A stretch of 64,000 bases of DNA. Origin: Pegoplata infirma (lineage: Eukaryota > Arthropoda > Insecta > Diptera > Anthomyiidae). Under the pieces are notes generated by a model. That model saw only the letters and a list, made by a program, of their open reading frames with translations, did not search any database and was not told where the DNA came from. The DNA is taken from positions 36,678,808-36,742,807 of the forward strand of contig OY992537.1 in assembly GCA_963921195.1 (NCBI GenBank), read 5' to 3'. Shown piece by piece: positions 54,085 through 64,000 of this stretch (positions are counted from its first letter, which is position 1; every line of letters begins with the position of its first letter). A program made the translations under genes and the position numbers.

Positions 54085-55471
54085 ACATTTTCATGTACAT
54101 TCAGGAGTACACTGGAAGTGAAGTGTACAATACGACATACTAAAGAAAATATTGTTAAATACAACTTTGTTGCATCATCAGCCAATAATAAACACCAGGA
54201 GGAGCATTGCATTTCAAAAAACAAAAACACACAGAAAAAATTTTTAAAGACAAGAGACATTCTTTTTTTTTCCTTCTTTCATTTGTTTCTTTGAACATGA
54301 TTTTTTATGTTTTTGTTTGAAGATTTTTGCAATATGTTATCATCATCATATGTAGATAGATATCTATGTTAGAGTTGACAGTTAAATCGTTTTGATTGTG
54401 AACAATAATACAATTTATATAAATCATGAGAGTAAACAGTCATTTGTTGTTTAAGGATTACACTAATAAACAGCCAATAAAATTGTTTCTATTTTTTTAA
54501 TTTTTAAATATTTGTAGTTTGGGAGGAAAGTTTACAAAATAAGTTTGGAAGACTTGTGAAAGAGATGTGGTAGAAGGGAGATTTGGGAAGAGCTTTCAGG
54601 GACTTGACCTGTCAGATTAGTCAGTGAAATACAACTAAATTGTCACTGAATCCAACTTACAAGGAATAAGGGGGAAAAAAGAGCTACCTGTTTTTTAGCT
54701 GCCCAATCTCAAATTAAAATAAGGGCTTTCGGGAAAGTCCGTATAAAAGCTGAAATAGCATGAATTTCGACAAACGGAAACATACGGGTCAGCTTTATTT
54801 TAATAGGCATTATTATATATGATTTTGGCGGACGTTCGTATATACGTCTCCATGTAAACTACCCCAACGGTAACATATTTTACAATAACGAAGGTAACGA
54901 AGCCGAATTTGGACACGACCTTTCGATCTGTATAAAATATCCAAATAGTTTCTTTTGAAGAAATGTTAAAAATCCTTAAAAAACTAAAAAAATCCAGTTT
55001 TCCCCCCAACCTTTTGACCCACTAAATGTGTGATTGGGGCTTTGAAAAAACATCTAACTCTTATTTTGCTCCCATCTTTCCTATATGTAAGTTTCAGAAC
55101 AATCGGTGGGTGCCCTGTGAAAGTATCAGCTATTCCTGTGAAAGCATCAGATATTCCTTGTTAGAATCAGATATTCCTTAAAGCTTATTTTCAGAATGGT
55201 GTATCTAACATTCCAAAAATCTAATTTTTGTGGCAATTATTTCAAGAGATCGAACAAGTATTAAATAACAACTTCTAATCTCTTAGAATTGAAACTTTTT
55301 AAAAAGTACTTTGGTCAGATTTTTTTATTTTTTCGCATGATGATCCTACAGACAGATAGAAGGAGTACCAAAATACAAATGTTCACCTTTTAAAATTTCC
55401 TCTTCAGAATTTGTTTGGCTTAAGGGTAATAAACTTTAAATATTATGTTTCTTTGACCATTATATAAGAAA
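54085..55471. other. Non-coding, no gene seen
   Basis: Less repetitive than its surroundings. 54540-55100 is moderately complex but has stops in all frames. GTGAAAG(T/C)ATCAG(A/C)TATTCC is duplicated at about 55117 and 55138. Confidence 0.4.
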
Positions 55472-56063
55472 CAAGTAAAAAAGTTAAATTCGGCCTTGCC
55501 TAATGTAGTGATACCCTCCACCATTGCAAAAGATTATTGCAAAAAAACTTTATTTAAAAGGAAATTACTTTAAAAAAAAAAAAAAATCCGCGAAAAAAAA
55601 TTCCACAAAAAAAAAAATTTTGTAAAACAAAAATCCGCGATTTTTGGTTTTATTGACAAAAAATATGTTCGTACTTGTTTAAATACCATTTAGTGTTCAA
55701 TAGTGTTGACATATGTCAACTAGCAGCCGAATTTAAGCATTTCGTATTTTTAGGTTATGTTGAATGTACTGAAATTTTTGAGGTGTGCTTACATTTTCGT
55801 TTATAACTTTTGAACCGCTGAACCGATATCGCTCAAATGCAATACCAAACTTCTCGGAAGAACTTGCAATAAATATGTTAAGTTTCAGTCATCTCTGTGC
55901 AATATTTTGTATGTGATCACCATTCCACAGACAGACAGACGGACAGACGGGCATCGCTAGAATGTCTTAAAATCGATCGGGAATCATGAATATATATACT
56001 TTATGGGGTTCCAGACCGATATTTTGATGAGTTACTAACGGAACCCTCTATGGAGGGTATAAA
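55472..56063 (+). mobile_element. mini-me-like element
   Basis: Starts CAAGTAAAAAAGTTAAATTC, carries AACTTTTGAACCGCTGAACC, the GTCY tract CAGACAGACAGACGGACAGA (55928-55947), ATCGATCGGGAATCATG, ACTTTATGGGGTTCC, and ends GGAGGGTATAAA. Closest to the segment in the arms of the 20.5-26 kb palindrome and to 56357-56979. Confidence 0.75.
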
Positions 56064-56356
56064 AATTGCAGGGGCGTTTTCTTTTTTTGAGGGGGGGGGG
56101 GGTCGTTAGGGTAATTGGGGTGGGGGCAAATTTCCTCTCGAATAAGTGTTTAAAAATTCATTCTTATGCTTTTTGCACTAAAGAAATAGAAATAAGTTTA
56201 TCACTAGTTAAAAAAAAAAAATATTCCACGCCCATAAAAGGGAGCGGATCAAAAATACGACATTTTGTAATTGTCTGGGTCCAAATGTATGACTTTGAAC
56301 TTCTTGTAGCATAAAAATGTTGCATTTGTTAAACAAAAACAAAAAAAAATCATGTA

Positions 56357-56979
56357 TAACAAGTAAAAAAGTTAAATTCGGCCTTGCCGAATGTAGTGAT
56401 ACCCTCCACAATTTCAAAAAGATTATTGCAAACAACTTTATTTAAAAGAAAATTACTTTTGAAAAAAAAAATTGAAAAAAAAATTCCGCAAAAAAAAATT
56501 TTGGTAAAAAAAAAAATCCGCGATTTTTTTTTTTTTGTCAAAAAATATGTTCGTACTTGTTTAAATACCATTTGGTGTTCAATTATGTTAACATATGTCA
56601 ACCAGAAGCCGAATTAAAGCATTTTGTATTTTTAGGTTATGTTGAATGTACTGAAATTTTTGAGGTGTGCTTACATTTTCGTTCACAACTTTTGAACCGC
56701 TGAACCGATATCGCTCAAGTGCAATACCAAACTTCTCGGGAGAACTTCCAATATATATGTTAAGTTTCAGTCATCTTTGTGCAATATTTTGTCCGCGAGA
56801 GCATTTTCCACAGACAGACAGACAGACAGACGGACAGACGGACATCGCTAGAATGTCTTAAAATCGATCGAGCATTATGAATACATATACTATATGGGGT
56901 CCCAGACCAATATTTCGATGAGTTACAAACGGAATGACAAACTTATATATACCCTCTATCACTAAGTGGAGGGTATAAA
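56357..56979 (+). mobile_element. mini-me-like element, nested copy
   Basis: Starts ACAAGTAAAAAAGTTAAATT and ends GGAGGGTATAAA. GTCY tract at 56812-56850 (CAGACAGACAGACAGACGGA). Nearly the same sequence as 55472-56063, about 300 bp upstream. Confidence 0.75.
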
Positions 56980-57669
56980 CCCGAGTAAAAATTTTTATAT
57001 GATACAATATATAATGATATGTAACACAATATATATTTATACGCAATTTGATCCGAATAATGGTGGATGTTTTTGCATTAAAAAAGATCAACTTGTATAA
57101 AATATGATTTAATTTCATCCGAGTTTTGACCAGACATTGCCATATATTAGTGGATCTAATTAGATCTAATTGCATAAAAACATGTAAAATCCTGGTGTTT
57201 TTTGGTTTGGGTTGAGATACACCTCAGGTCAACGATACATTCACCAAACATATAATTTTCTTAAACAAAAAAAATGTTCGGGTACGCTTCGAACCAGATA
57301 GGTGATATACATAAATCTAACAAGGAAATGTTTAGGAACATTTTTAAAAGTTTCTTATACTTTGCCTTAAAAACTTAGAAAATTGTTGGTTAAATGGAAA
57401 CATATAGTGTTATATATGGAACAGAATAGGATATATATAATTTTATATTAAATTATACAGAAAAACAAATTTTGTATTGACCCTCATATAATTTTATATA
57501 ATTATATCAACCGTACACCTTTTAATCCGAATCATGATTCAATTATATGTAACTACATATGACTGCATTTAAAAAATTTTGAAAATATCTCACGCGATGT
57601 ATAATCATATATGATTTATTATGTTTGCATCAAGTTATATATTGTTATATATGATTATTTTTACTCGGG
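56980..57669. mobile_element. Inverted-repeat element, CCCGAGTAAAAAT ends, 690 bp
   Basis: The 13-bp ends CCCGAGTAAAAAT and ATTTTTACTCGGG are perfect. The interior is TATATAAT-rich with weak mirror symmetry. It sits exactly at the end of the nested mini-me element. No convincing target duplication (AAA on both sides only), so the superfamily is open. Confidence 0.65.
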
Positions 57670-58097
57670 AAAATTGTATTTTTCAGAGGTTGGTTTAGTT
57701 TTTCAAGGGGGAACTTTTTCCCCCTGGTCCGATTTTGCCTATTTGTGATCTTAACCTGCCTAGGAACATATGGCATATTCGTGCCAAATGTCGGGAGACT
57801 AGCTTTTTTATTTTGGGCTGCATCGTGTTAACTACAGACGGACGCACAGACGGGCGGACAGACGGACGGACATCGCTAGAATGTCTTAGAATCGATCACT
57901 GATCATAAATATATATACTTTATGGGGTCCTAGGCCGATATTTTGATGCGTTACACACGGGATGACAAAGTGAGTATACCCCCATACTGTAGTTGGAGGG
58001 TATAAAAAGTATTGATTCTAATTCTGAGGCAAATAATCTAAAAGATGTATTCAGTGCCTTTTAATGGCGGTTCCTTTCTTAGAACTTTATAGCCCTA

Positions 58098-58905
58098 CAC
58101 TTACAAGGGAAGTATCTCAACCCATATGAACAGATTTGCCTGAAACTTAAAAATATATATTAAATAGACGATTTTAAGGTTGGGGTGTCTCGGTTACTCG
58201 GCCATATCGGTGTTTAAAAATTTCGTTGTCCCCTTATGAAACCATGTGGACCTTCGGGAAAATTTTAATAACTTCCGAACTAACAGGAATATTGTCTAGG
58301 GCAAAAATAAGTGTCGACTTAAATTTAATAAGGATTATTTCTTATTCATATGGGTATCGGTCTATGTCTTCACATAAATACCCCCCAAAATTTACACATT
58401 TTCCTGAAAAAAATATTTAAATAAGCCGAATTTTTACATGGTTATGCCACTATTGCTTAGGCATTAAGAAAACCTTTCGTCTCATATGAAAACATCTTAT
58501 AGTTTCTTAAAAAAAAATGTCTGAAAAATCCAAATAACGATTTTTTCGCCATTTTTTGACCCATGTTTTTAACCCCTTAATCCCCGATATGGCCGAAAAG
58601 CCGAGACACGCCAACCTTAGAATTGTGTCTTTTATATAAATTTTAAGTTTCAGGCAAATCGGTTCATAAGGGTTGAGATACTTCCCTTGTTAGAAAATTA
58701 TTGCAGTTACTACATGAAGGTCATTTGTGTAGTAAGTAGTAGTTGTTGTTTTCAACTACAATTTCAGTTGTTTTTGTATGAAAAATCTCAAACAACTGTT
58801 TTTTGTAGTTGTTTCAAAAAACAAATTCAAAAATTTACTAGATTGTAGTAACAGATATTTTATGTAGTTGTTTTAAGTCTATAAAAAACTTATAATTATC
58901 TAGAA
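58098..58905 (-). mobile_element. AACTAC-rich TA MITE, truncated and interrupted
   Basis: TA at 58096-58097 is followed by CACTTA. After the palindrome it continues GAAAATTATTGCAGTTACTAC and the GTAGTTGTTTTCAACTAC body of the 15237-15811 element, fading out near 58905. Confidence 0.65.
58104..58689. mobile_element. Palindromic element, 586 bp, TTA target duplication
   Basis: The ends CAAGGGAAGTATCTCAACCC are perfectly complementary. TTA is duplicated at 58101-58103 and 58690-58692. The host MITE's terminus is rebuilt when it is removed (CACTTA joined to GAAAATTATTG). Arms mirror through TCGGCCATATCGG and AAATCG(G)TTCATAAGG. A diverged half copy is at about 10060-10260. Confidence 0.85.
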
Positions 58906-60274
58906 ATTTTTAAGAGGTTACAAGGATTACAATGCTCTACAAAAATTTTCTGCATCAAACTTCACTAGGGGTAAGCACAGGCCAAAAGTTCGTGCGAAAA
59001 GTAAAAATGCTTAATAGAGTAAAATTGTGAATTGTAAAATACTGTTAAATTATTTTTGACCTAATTTTTTGGACATTTTCCAAAAAGCAAAACTTTAATT
59101 GTCAACAAACAATAATTACATACACTACAAAAAAAAAACATAAACTAAAATCTAAATTTTCATCCTACACATTGATTCCTACATTAATTAAAAATTACTT
59201 TAAATCAAGTCTTTTTAATTTTATCCATAAAATTTTCTAGCTATCATCTATATCAACATCAAAAATTTGTCCTCGTTAAAAATATTAATCACCATTAGAC
59301 AATTTTTCTTAAAAATTTATTAACTTTTCAACTGAATTACATTAATTTAATTAAAATTCCTTTTTCAACTAAAAAAAATATAATAAAATAATAAAATATA
59401 TAAAATAAATAAAAAATCTATAACAAACAAGTCAAGACAAATATCAACAGAAAATAAATTAAAATTCTAAACATAATCAAATGTAACTAAATTTACAATA
59501 AAATACACTCAAAATCAAAGTGCTAGCACCAGACAATTTTCAATTTTTTATAATAACAGCTACTACAACAAAAAAAAAGTACACGTTCCATGATATAAAT
59601 GAAGTAATGAACGAAAATCGCAAAAAAAACTTTACTCGAATTCACATATGAATGACGTTAAAATTTAGAGTGCGAATGCAGGGGGTTTTTTTCCTAAACC
59701 AAATAAATGTTTTCGCACACTTAAAACTGAAAACCAAAAAAAAAAAAAAAAAACTATAATCTTTTTAAAAAATTATATTTATATAAAGGTGTGCTTTTAA
59801 GTTAAAAACAGAAAAAATAAATGTATATTTTCTATATTAAAACTAATATGCCAAAATGTTTGGTTGTTTTTTTTGGTTTGTTTGTAATTTTGCGCAATAT
59901 TAACATTTAATTCCTGTTATTTTATATTAAAGATCGTAAATCAAATAATTGTAAGAAAGCTTAAGAAAAAAAATAAATAAATTGAACCAACTATATAAAT
60001 GTGGTTAATAAGCTAAAGTATTTGAACAGCAAAAGGCTAAAAAAAAAACTACAACTACATTTGCTAGAAAAATTAACAAGGGAAGGTAAGCGATGTTTAA
60101 GCAGGCATTTTTTTTTTTGATTTTTTTTTTCGAAACAGTGTTGAATTTTCAAAGTGGTTTTCTACTAAGTAATTTAATGGATGCTGTTCATCATAAAATG
60201 TTCATACCCTGCATGAAAAGTGATAAGTCCATGATAGATCATATGATCTATCAGCCGGACCCAAACCCCTATGA
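58906..60274. other. Non-coding, no gene seen
   Basis: 59000-59560 is unusually C/A-rich on this strand with few repeats; stops in every frame. Part of 58920-59000 (GGTTACAAGG..., AAAGTTCGTGCG) resembles internal blocks of the 20.5-26 kb palindrome family. Confidence 0.4.
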
Positions 60275-60436
60275 GCAAATCCATGGGAAATTTAACTGAC
60301 GGATCACAGATTTTGTTAATTTTTGGTTATTTGTTAGAGCTTCATAAATGATTAAAACCCATATTTTTTTTTTATCAATACTTTGAAAGAAATGGGCGTT
60401 TAAAAAAAGCGCTTTTTTGACAATATTGATTTTTAG

Positions 60437-60799
60437 CAAGGTTGGCAATCGATACCCACCCAGAATAACGGTATTTGGCTATTGTACCGCACCCAATGAA
60501 GATATAGACATTTTTAAAACCGATTATGAAAGTCAATGAAATATCTAGTATTTTTGATGTGTTACTTCATGTTTGTACCGGTTCATTACCGGTCAATACC
60601 TTTAAAATACCGTTTCAAATGGTATTATAAAGGTATTGGCCTATATTTCGAAAAGCAACCGATACAGACACGAAGTAACACATCAAAAGAACTAGAAATT
60701 TCACTTTTATAATTGCTTTTAAAAATGTCCATATCTTTATTGGTTGCGGAACAGTAGTCAAATACCGTTATTCTGGGTGGGTATCGATTGCCAACCTTG
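60437..60799. mobile_element. hAT-type MITE, 363 bp, exact 8-bp duplication
   Basis: ATTTTTAG is duplicated at 60429-60436 and 60800-60807. The ends CAAGGTTGGCAATCGATACC are perfectly complementary, and arms of about 143 bp are mirror images with few differences, leaving a short loop. No ORF. Confidence 0.9.
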
Positions 60800-61380
60800 A
60801 TTTTTAGATATTTCTTTAATATTTTTGTGCTCAGAAACCGTAAGTCGCATAAAAAAACTTATAAAAACAATATTGTTTATTAAATTATGCAGATTTAAAA
60901 TTTATATTCTTTTTTCAAATTTCAATAAAAAAATTTTAAAACTATATTTGAATGCCCTTCTTTCCTGGGAAAGACACCATGTATTTCCAAAAACAAAATT
61001 TTTATATTAAAGTTTAGAACGTCCTCTTAACGCTATTAAAATTTCAGAGATGTGTTTTTTCGTATTCTTGAGCAATACATTTTCAAAGTTTGTTAGAGAG
61101 CCAAATATTTGATTTTTTTTTTAAATTTTGGCAAAAATTCAAATAGCTGGCTTTAAACAACACGAAAAAACACCTCTCTGAAATTTTAATAACGTTAAAA
61201 GGACGTTCTAAACCTTAATAAAAAATTTAGTTTTTGGAAACCTATGGTGACTTTTCCAGGCATAAAGGACATTCAAATATAAATTTAAAAATTTTTTATT
61301 GAAATTTTGCTAAAAAATTTTTTTTCTAAATTTTAAATTTTCATAATTTTATATACAATATTGTTTTTATAAGTTTATTT

Positions 61381-63214
61381 TAGTGTTTCCAATTCGGTTA
61401 ATCGATTAACCGATTCCTCGATTAATCGCCTCTATTTCGGTTAATGTCGAAACAAATAATTTAAAACGCAAAAAATTATTCGATTATATATTTATTCTAC
61501 TAGAATTTGGTCCAAAAGTGTCCTTATTTTGCAAACACTTGTATATTTTACAAAACGATAAGCAAAAGAAATAAAAGTAAATCTACGGACAAAATAATTA
61601 ATAACTCAAATTAAAATTCAGAAAAATCCTTTTTGAAATTCAGAAAAGCTAATTGAAATTCAGAAATCCCATTTCAATTTTAGAAATCCCAATTGATATT
61701 TCGACAAGCAAACTGAAATTCAAAAAATCAATATTAAAATTTGAAAACCACAACTAAAAATCGGGAAAGTCAATTAAAATTCAGAAATCCAAATAGAAAT
61801 CCGAAAAAGCCCAATTGGAGCTCTTTTAGAAAATAAATTTAAGATTCCAAGAAAAGCTCTAATGAAATTTAGAAAAGCACAATTGAAATTTAGAAAAACT
61901 AAATTTAAATTCAGAAAAGCAAATTGATTTTGATATTCAGAAACCCCAATTAAGAGTTTAGAAAAGACAAATTGAAATTTAGCAAGTGAGTGTTAAATTC
62001 GTCTGCGCCAAATCTTTTATACCCTTCAAAATGTAAAAAAAGTTAACAAGAAATTGTCAGGGGCTTTTTTTTGGGGGGGGGGGGGGGTGATGGGGTCAGT
62101 AGAGGACGTTGAGAGCACCTTCCCATTGCGTTAACATACCAAATGTTTCATTTATTGAACAAAAATACAAAAAACATGTAAAAGAAGTGTATTTTTTCGG
62201 AGGTTGGTTCAGTTCTTCAAGGGGGAACTTTTTTCTCCTTTCCCGATTTTGCCCATTCACGAACTTAACCTGACTATGAACATGAGACATTTTTGTGCCA
62301 ACTTCAGGAGTCTTGCTGTTTTATTTTGGACTGCATTGTGTTATCTACAGACCACAGTACATGAGTAGTAGGTTCACAGAGTTGCGTAAACAAACTACAT
62401 AAATACATACACAAAAGCTCACACGTACAGGCACACATACACTAGGCAGCGATGATAATTCTGTACTAAAAACCATGCCACCATATTGGAAAGTACGAAA
62501 TTAGCACCATTGTCTGCATACTAGTCTGTACTGTGCTACAGACAGCCGGACGCACAGTCGTACATTCATAGAATGTCTTAGAATCGATCATGGATCAGTA
62601 ATATATAAACTTTATGGGGTCCCCGACCGATATTTCGATGCGTTACAAACGGAATGACAAAGTGAGTATACCCCCATACTGCTTGGAGGGTATACAAATA
62701 ACTAATGATTAATTGAAATTCAGAAAAGCCAGCTGAAATTTGGAAATCTTAATTAAAATTTAAAATTCCAAATCAAATTCAGAAAAGCCAATTAAAATTC
62801 AGAAATCTGAAATGAAATTCAGAATTCAAAAAAGCCAGTCACAAAAGCACAAGTGAAATTAATGACACTCAATTGAAATTACGAAATCCCAATTGAAATT
62901 CAGAAATTGCCAATTGAAATTAAGAAAATTCAGAAACTATTGGTAATTTTTAAATTTCAATTGGCTGTTTAATTATGTTTGATATTGTTTGAAGGCTTTA
63001 CAATTTCAGTCATAAAACGTATTTTAATTATTTTTTTTTTGTTTTATTTTACTTTCCATAAATAGTTAACTTAAATTAATATTTTTTACGATTAATCGAT
63101 TAATCGCCAATTTTCCCGATTAATCGACACAAATAACCGATTAACGAATTTTTGTAATTTTTCGAATAATGCCCTAACCGGTTAACCGGCAGGGTCGAAT
63201 AATTGGAAACACTA
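61381..63214. mobile_element. hAT-type element, 1834 bp, exact 8-bp duplication, with minisatellite
   Basis: Ends TAGTGTTTCCAATT and AATTGGAAACACTA (14 bp perfect). GTTTATTT is duplicated at 61373-61380 and 63215-63222. Both subterminal parts hold CGGTTAATCGATTAACCG-type palindromes. The interior (61600-61982 and 62700-62940) is a degenerate ~20-bp minisatellite of GAAATTCAGAAA units, split by a mini-me insertion. No transposase frame seen. Confidence 0.88.
61983..62694 (+). mobile_element. mini-me-like element, G-tract subfamily, nested in hAT element
   Basis: Starts CAAGTGAGTGTTAAATTCG, has a 15-bp G-run (about 62074-62088), CGGAGGTTGGTTCAG, GGACTGCATTGTG, an unusual insertion of CACA-rich sequence (about 62360-62530), a degenerate GTCY site, ATCGATCATGGATCAG, ACTTTATGGGGTCC, and ends TTGGAGGGTATAC. 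Confidence 0.7.
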
Positions 63215-63430
63215 GTTTATTTGTACGACTTACGGCCTCCAAGCAAAAAAATGTACAAAAAACTGTCTAAAAGTCACTATTTTCAAAAAAGCGCTTTTTT
63301 AATCGCCCATATGCCAAAGTATTATTAAAAAAAATATGAGTTTTAATAATTTACGAAGCTCTTTGAAATAACCAAAAATAAAGAAAATCGGTGATCCGTC
63401 AGCTTAATTTTCCATGGATTTGCTTCTATA

Positions 63431-64000
63431 ACAAAATCGACACCATTTATATAAAAATAACCATCACTTTTATTAGGGAATGTCTTAACACCGGATATAT
63501 CACTATTGACATGTCGCTGGACATGTCCCTTAGGAACACATCACAGCTGTACCAACCATTTTTCCTGAACTTTAAAATTAAAAAAAAAAAATCCTAAAAG
63601 CGTTTTTACTAAATTTTTTACTCCAAACCCCCAAAAAATATGTCAAATATTATTGTGAATGGGACTTAGAAAACTTTCGAAACTAAAATTTTTTTTTTTA
63701 ATTTTTTTCTTCTTTAAAATTCTTGTTGTTCCAAAACTCAAAAAAATTATCAAATTTTTTTTTCCGGACTTCGAAAATTAAAAAAAAAAAAAAAAATCGG
63801 GAATTTTTTTAAAATTTATGAATAAAAAAATTTCTACAATTATTTTTGATCAAATTTTTTACTATAAAACGCCAAAAATATGTCTGGTGTTAAGTTTTTT
63901 TTGAAAAAGTTTAGTGATAAGTCTAATTATGATATGTTTTTAGTGATACTCTATCAGGAATACATTCCCCATTAAGTAACCATACGTTTCATGTACATTA
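63431..64000. other. Non-coding, A+T-rich end of window
   Basis: Two 68-codon-scale open frames begin near 63391 but have no motif. From 63570 on, poly-A/T runs dominate. Nothing recognised. Confidence 0.4.

Larger units (their letters stand above)
56064..58016 (+). mobile_element. mini-me-like element, G-tract subfamily, split by two insertions
   Basis: The first part (to about 56356) has GGGGCGTTTTC, an 11-13 bp G-run and ATTTGTTAAACAAAAACA. After 57669 it resumes at CAGAGGTTGGTTTAG with GGGCTGCATCGTG, the GTCY tract (57836-57868), ATCGATCACTGATCAT and GGAGGGTATAAAA. The 39.3-39.8 kb copy shows the uninterrupted join (CATGTAAAAG...TTTTTCAGAGG). Confidence 0.65.
60275..63423. mobile_element. 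Palindromic element (~0.94 kb without inserts), four-level nest
   Basis: The ends GCAAATCCATGG and CCATGGATTTGC pair perfectly, followed inward by CTGACGGATCAC and its complement. Arms continue to a centre near 61110 (CTGAAATTTTAATAACGTT near 61180 and its partner near 61035). A hAT MITE (60437-60799) is in the left arm. A larger hAT element (61381-63214), itself carrying a mini-me element, splits the right arm. Target duplication not identified. Confidence 0.72.

Overview
The window looks like non-coding chromosomal DNA from an insect, most likely a higher (calyptrate) fly. It is strongly A+T-rich and has no intact gene longer than about 200 codons. It is packed with transposon remnants typical of Diptera: DINE-1/mini-me-like elements with GTCY microsatellites, RNase H-bearing I-group (LOA/R1-like) non-LTR retrotransposons, and many short inverted-repeat DNA elements. 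Species and family cannot be fixed from the sequence alone. I see no rRNA, CRISPR array or bacterial gene. Two hints of a host gene remain: a candidate internal or terminal exon behind a well-formed 3' splice site (8736-8929), and a juxtaposed CAG|GTAAAT site at 17259/17260 that resembles a recursive-splicing ratchet point. Both would fit the window lying in a very long intron, but this is inference.

Layout. 1-8.6 kb: a DINE-like element broken by a hAT MITE, tRNA-like sequences, a duplicated ~195-bp repeat, a TA-flanked MITE next to a palindromic hAT element, and a retrotransposon fragment. 8.7-12.7 kb: candidate exon, repeats carrying a tRNA-Lys primer-binding-like motif, and a 5'-truncated non-LTR copy with its own target duplication, split by a hAT MITE built of GGGAATACCGG palindromes. 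13.5-16.5 kb: an inverted pair of AACTAC-rich MITEs and a DINE-like element. 18.5-29.5 kb: a long, discontinuous tandem array (unit about 120-150 bp, with the tRNA-Lys-complementary motif) invaded by large palindromic elements. 30.2-39.8 kb: two copies of one composite (palindrome inside a mini-me element) on either side of a 2.4-kb satellite of ~47-bp units rich in TATCGATA. 41-48.4 kb: TA MITEs, a mini-me element with a long GTCY tract, ~175-bp tandem repeats and a 2.6-kb palindrome. 48.4-52.3 kb: the longest retrotransposon copy, broken by point mutations, an internal deletion and a MITE nested in a MITE. 53-64 kb: more nested elements, ending in a four-level nest (palindrome, hAT MITE, larger hAT element, mini-me element).

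The main result is structural. At least nine insertions have hAT-type architecture (terminal inverted repeats starting TAG/CAG/CAA, with 8-bp target duplications, six exact and three at 7 of 8), and nearly all others obey a TA or TTA target rule. Because elements sit inside one another and empty sites are present elsewhere in the window, many boundaries can be read exactly and insertions ordered in time. In two cases, conceptually removing the insertion restores the reading frame of the interrupted retrotransposon. No functional gene system was identified; the unusual content is the satellite, the tandem primer-binding-like repeats, the candidate ratchet site and the nested palindromes.
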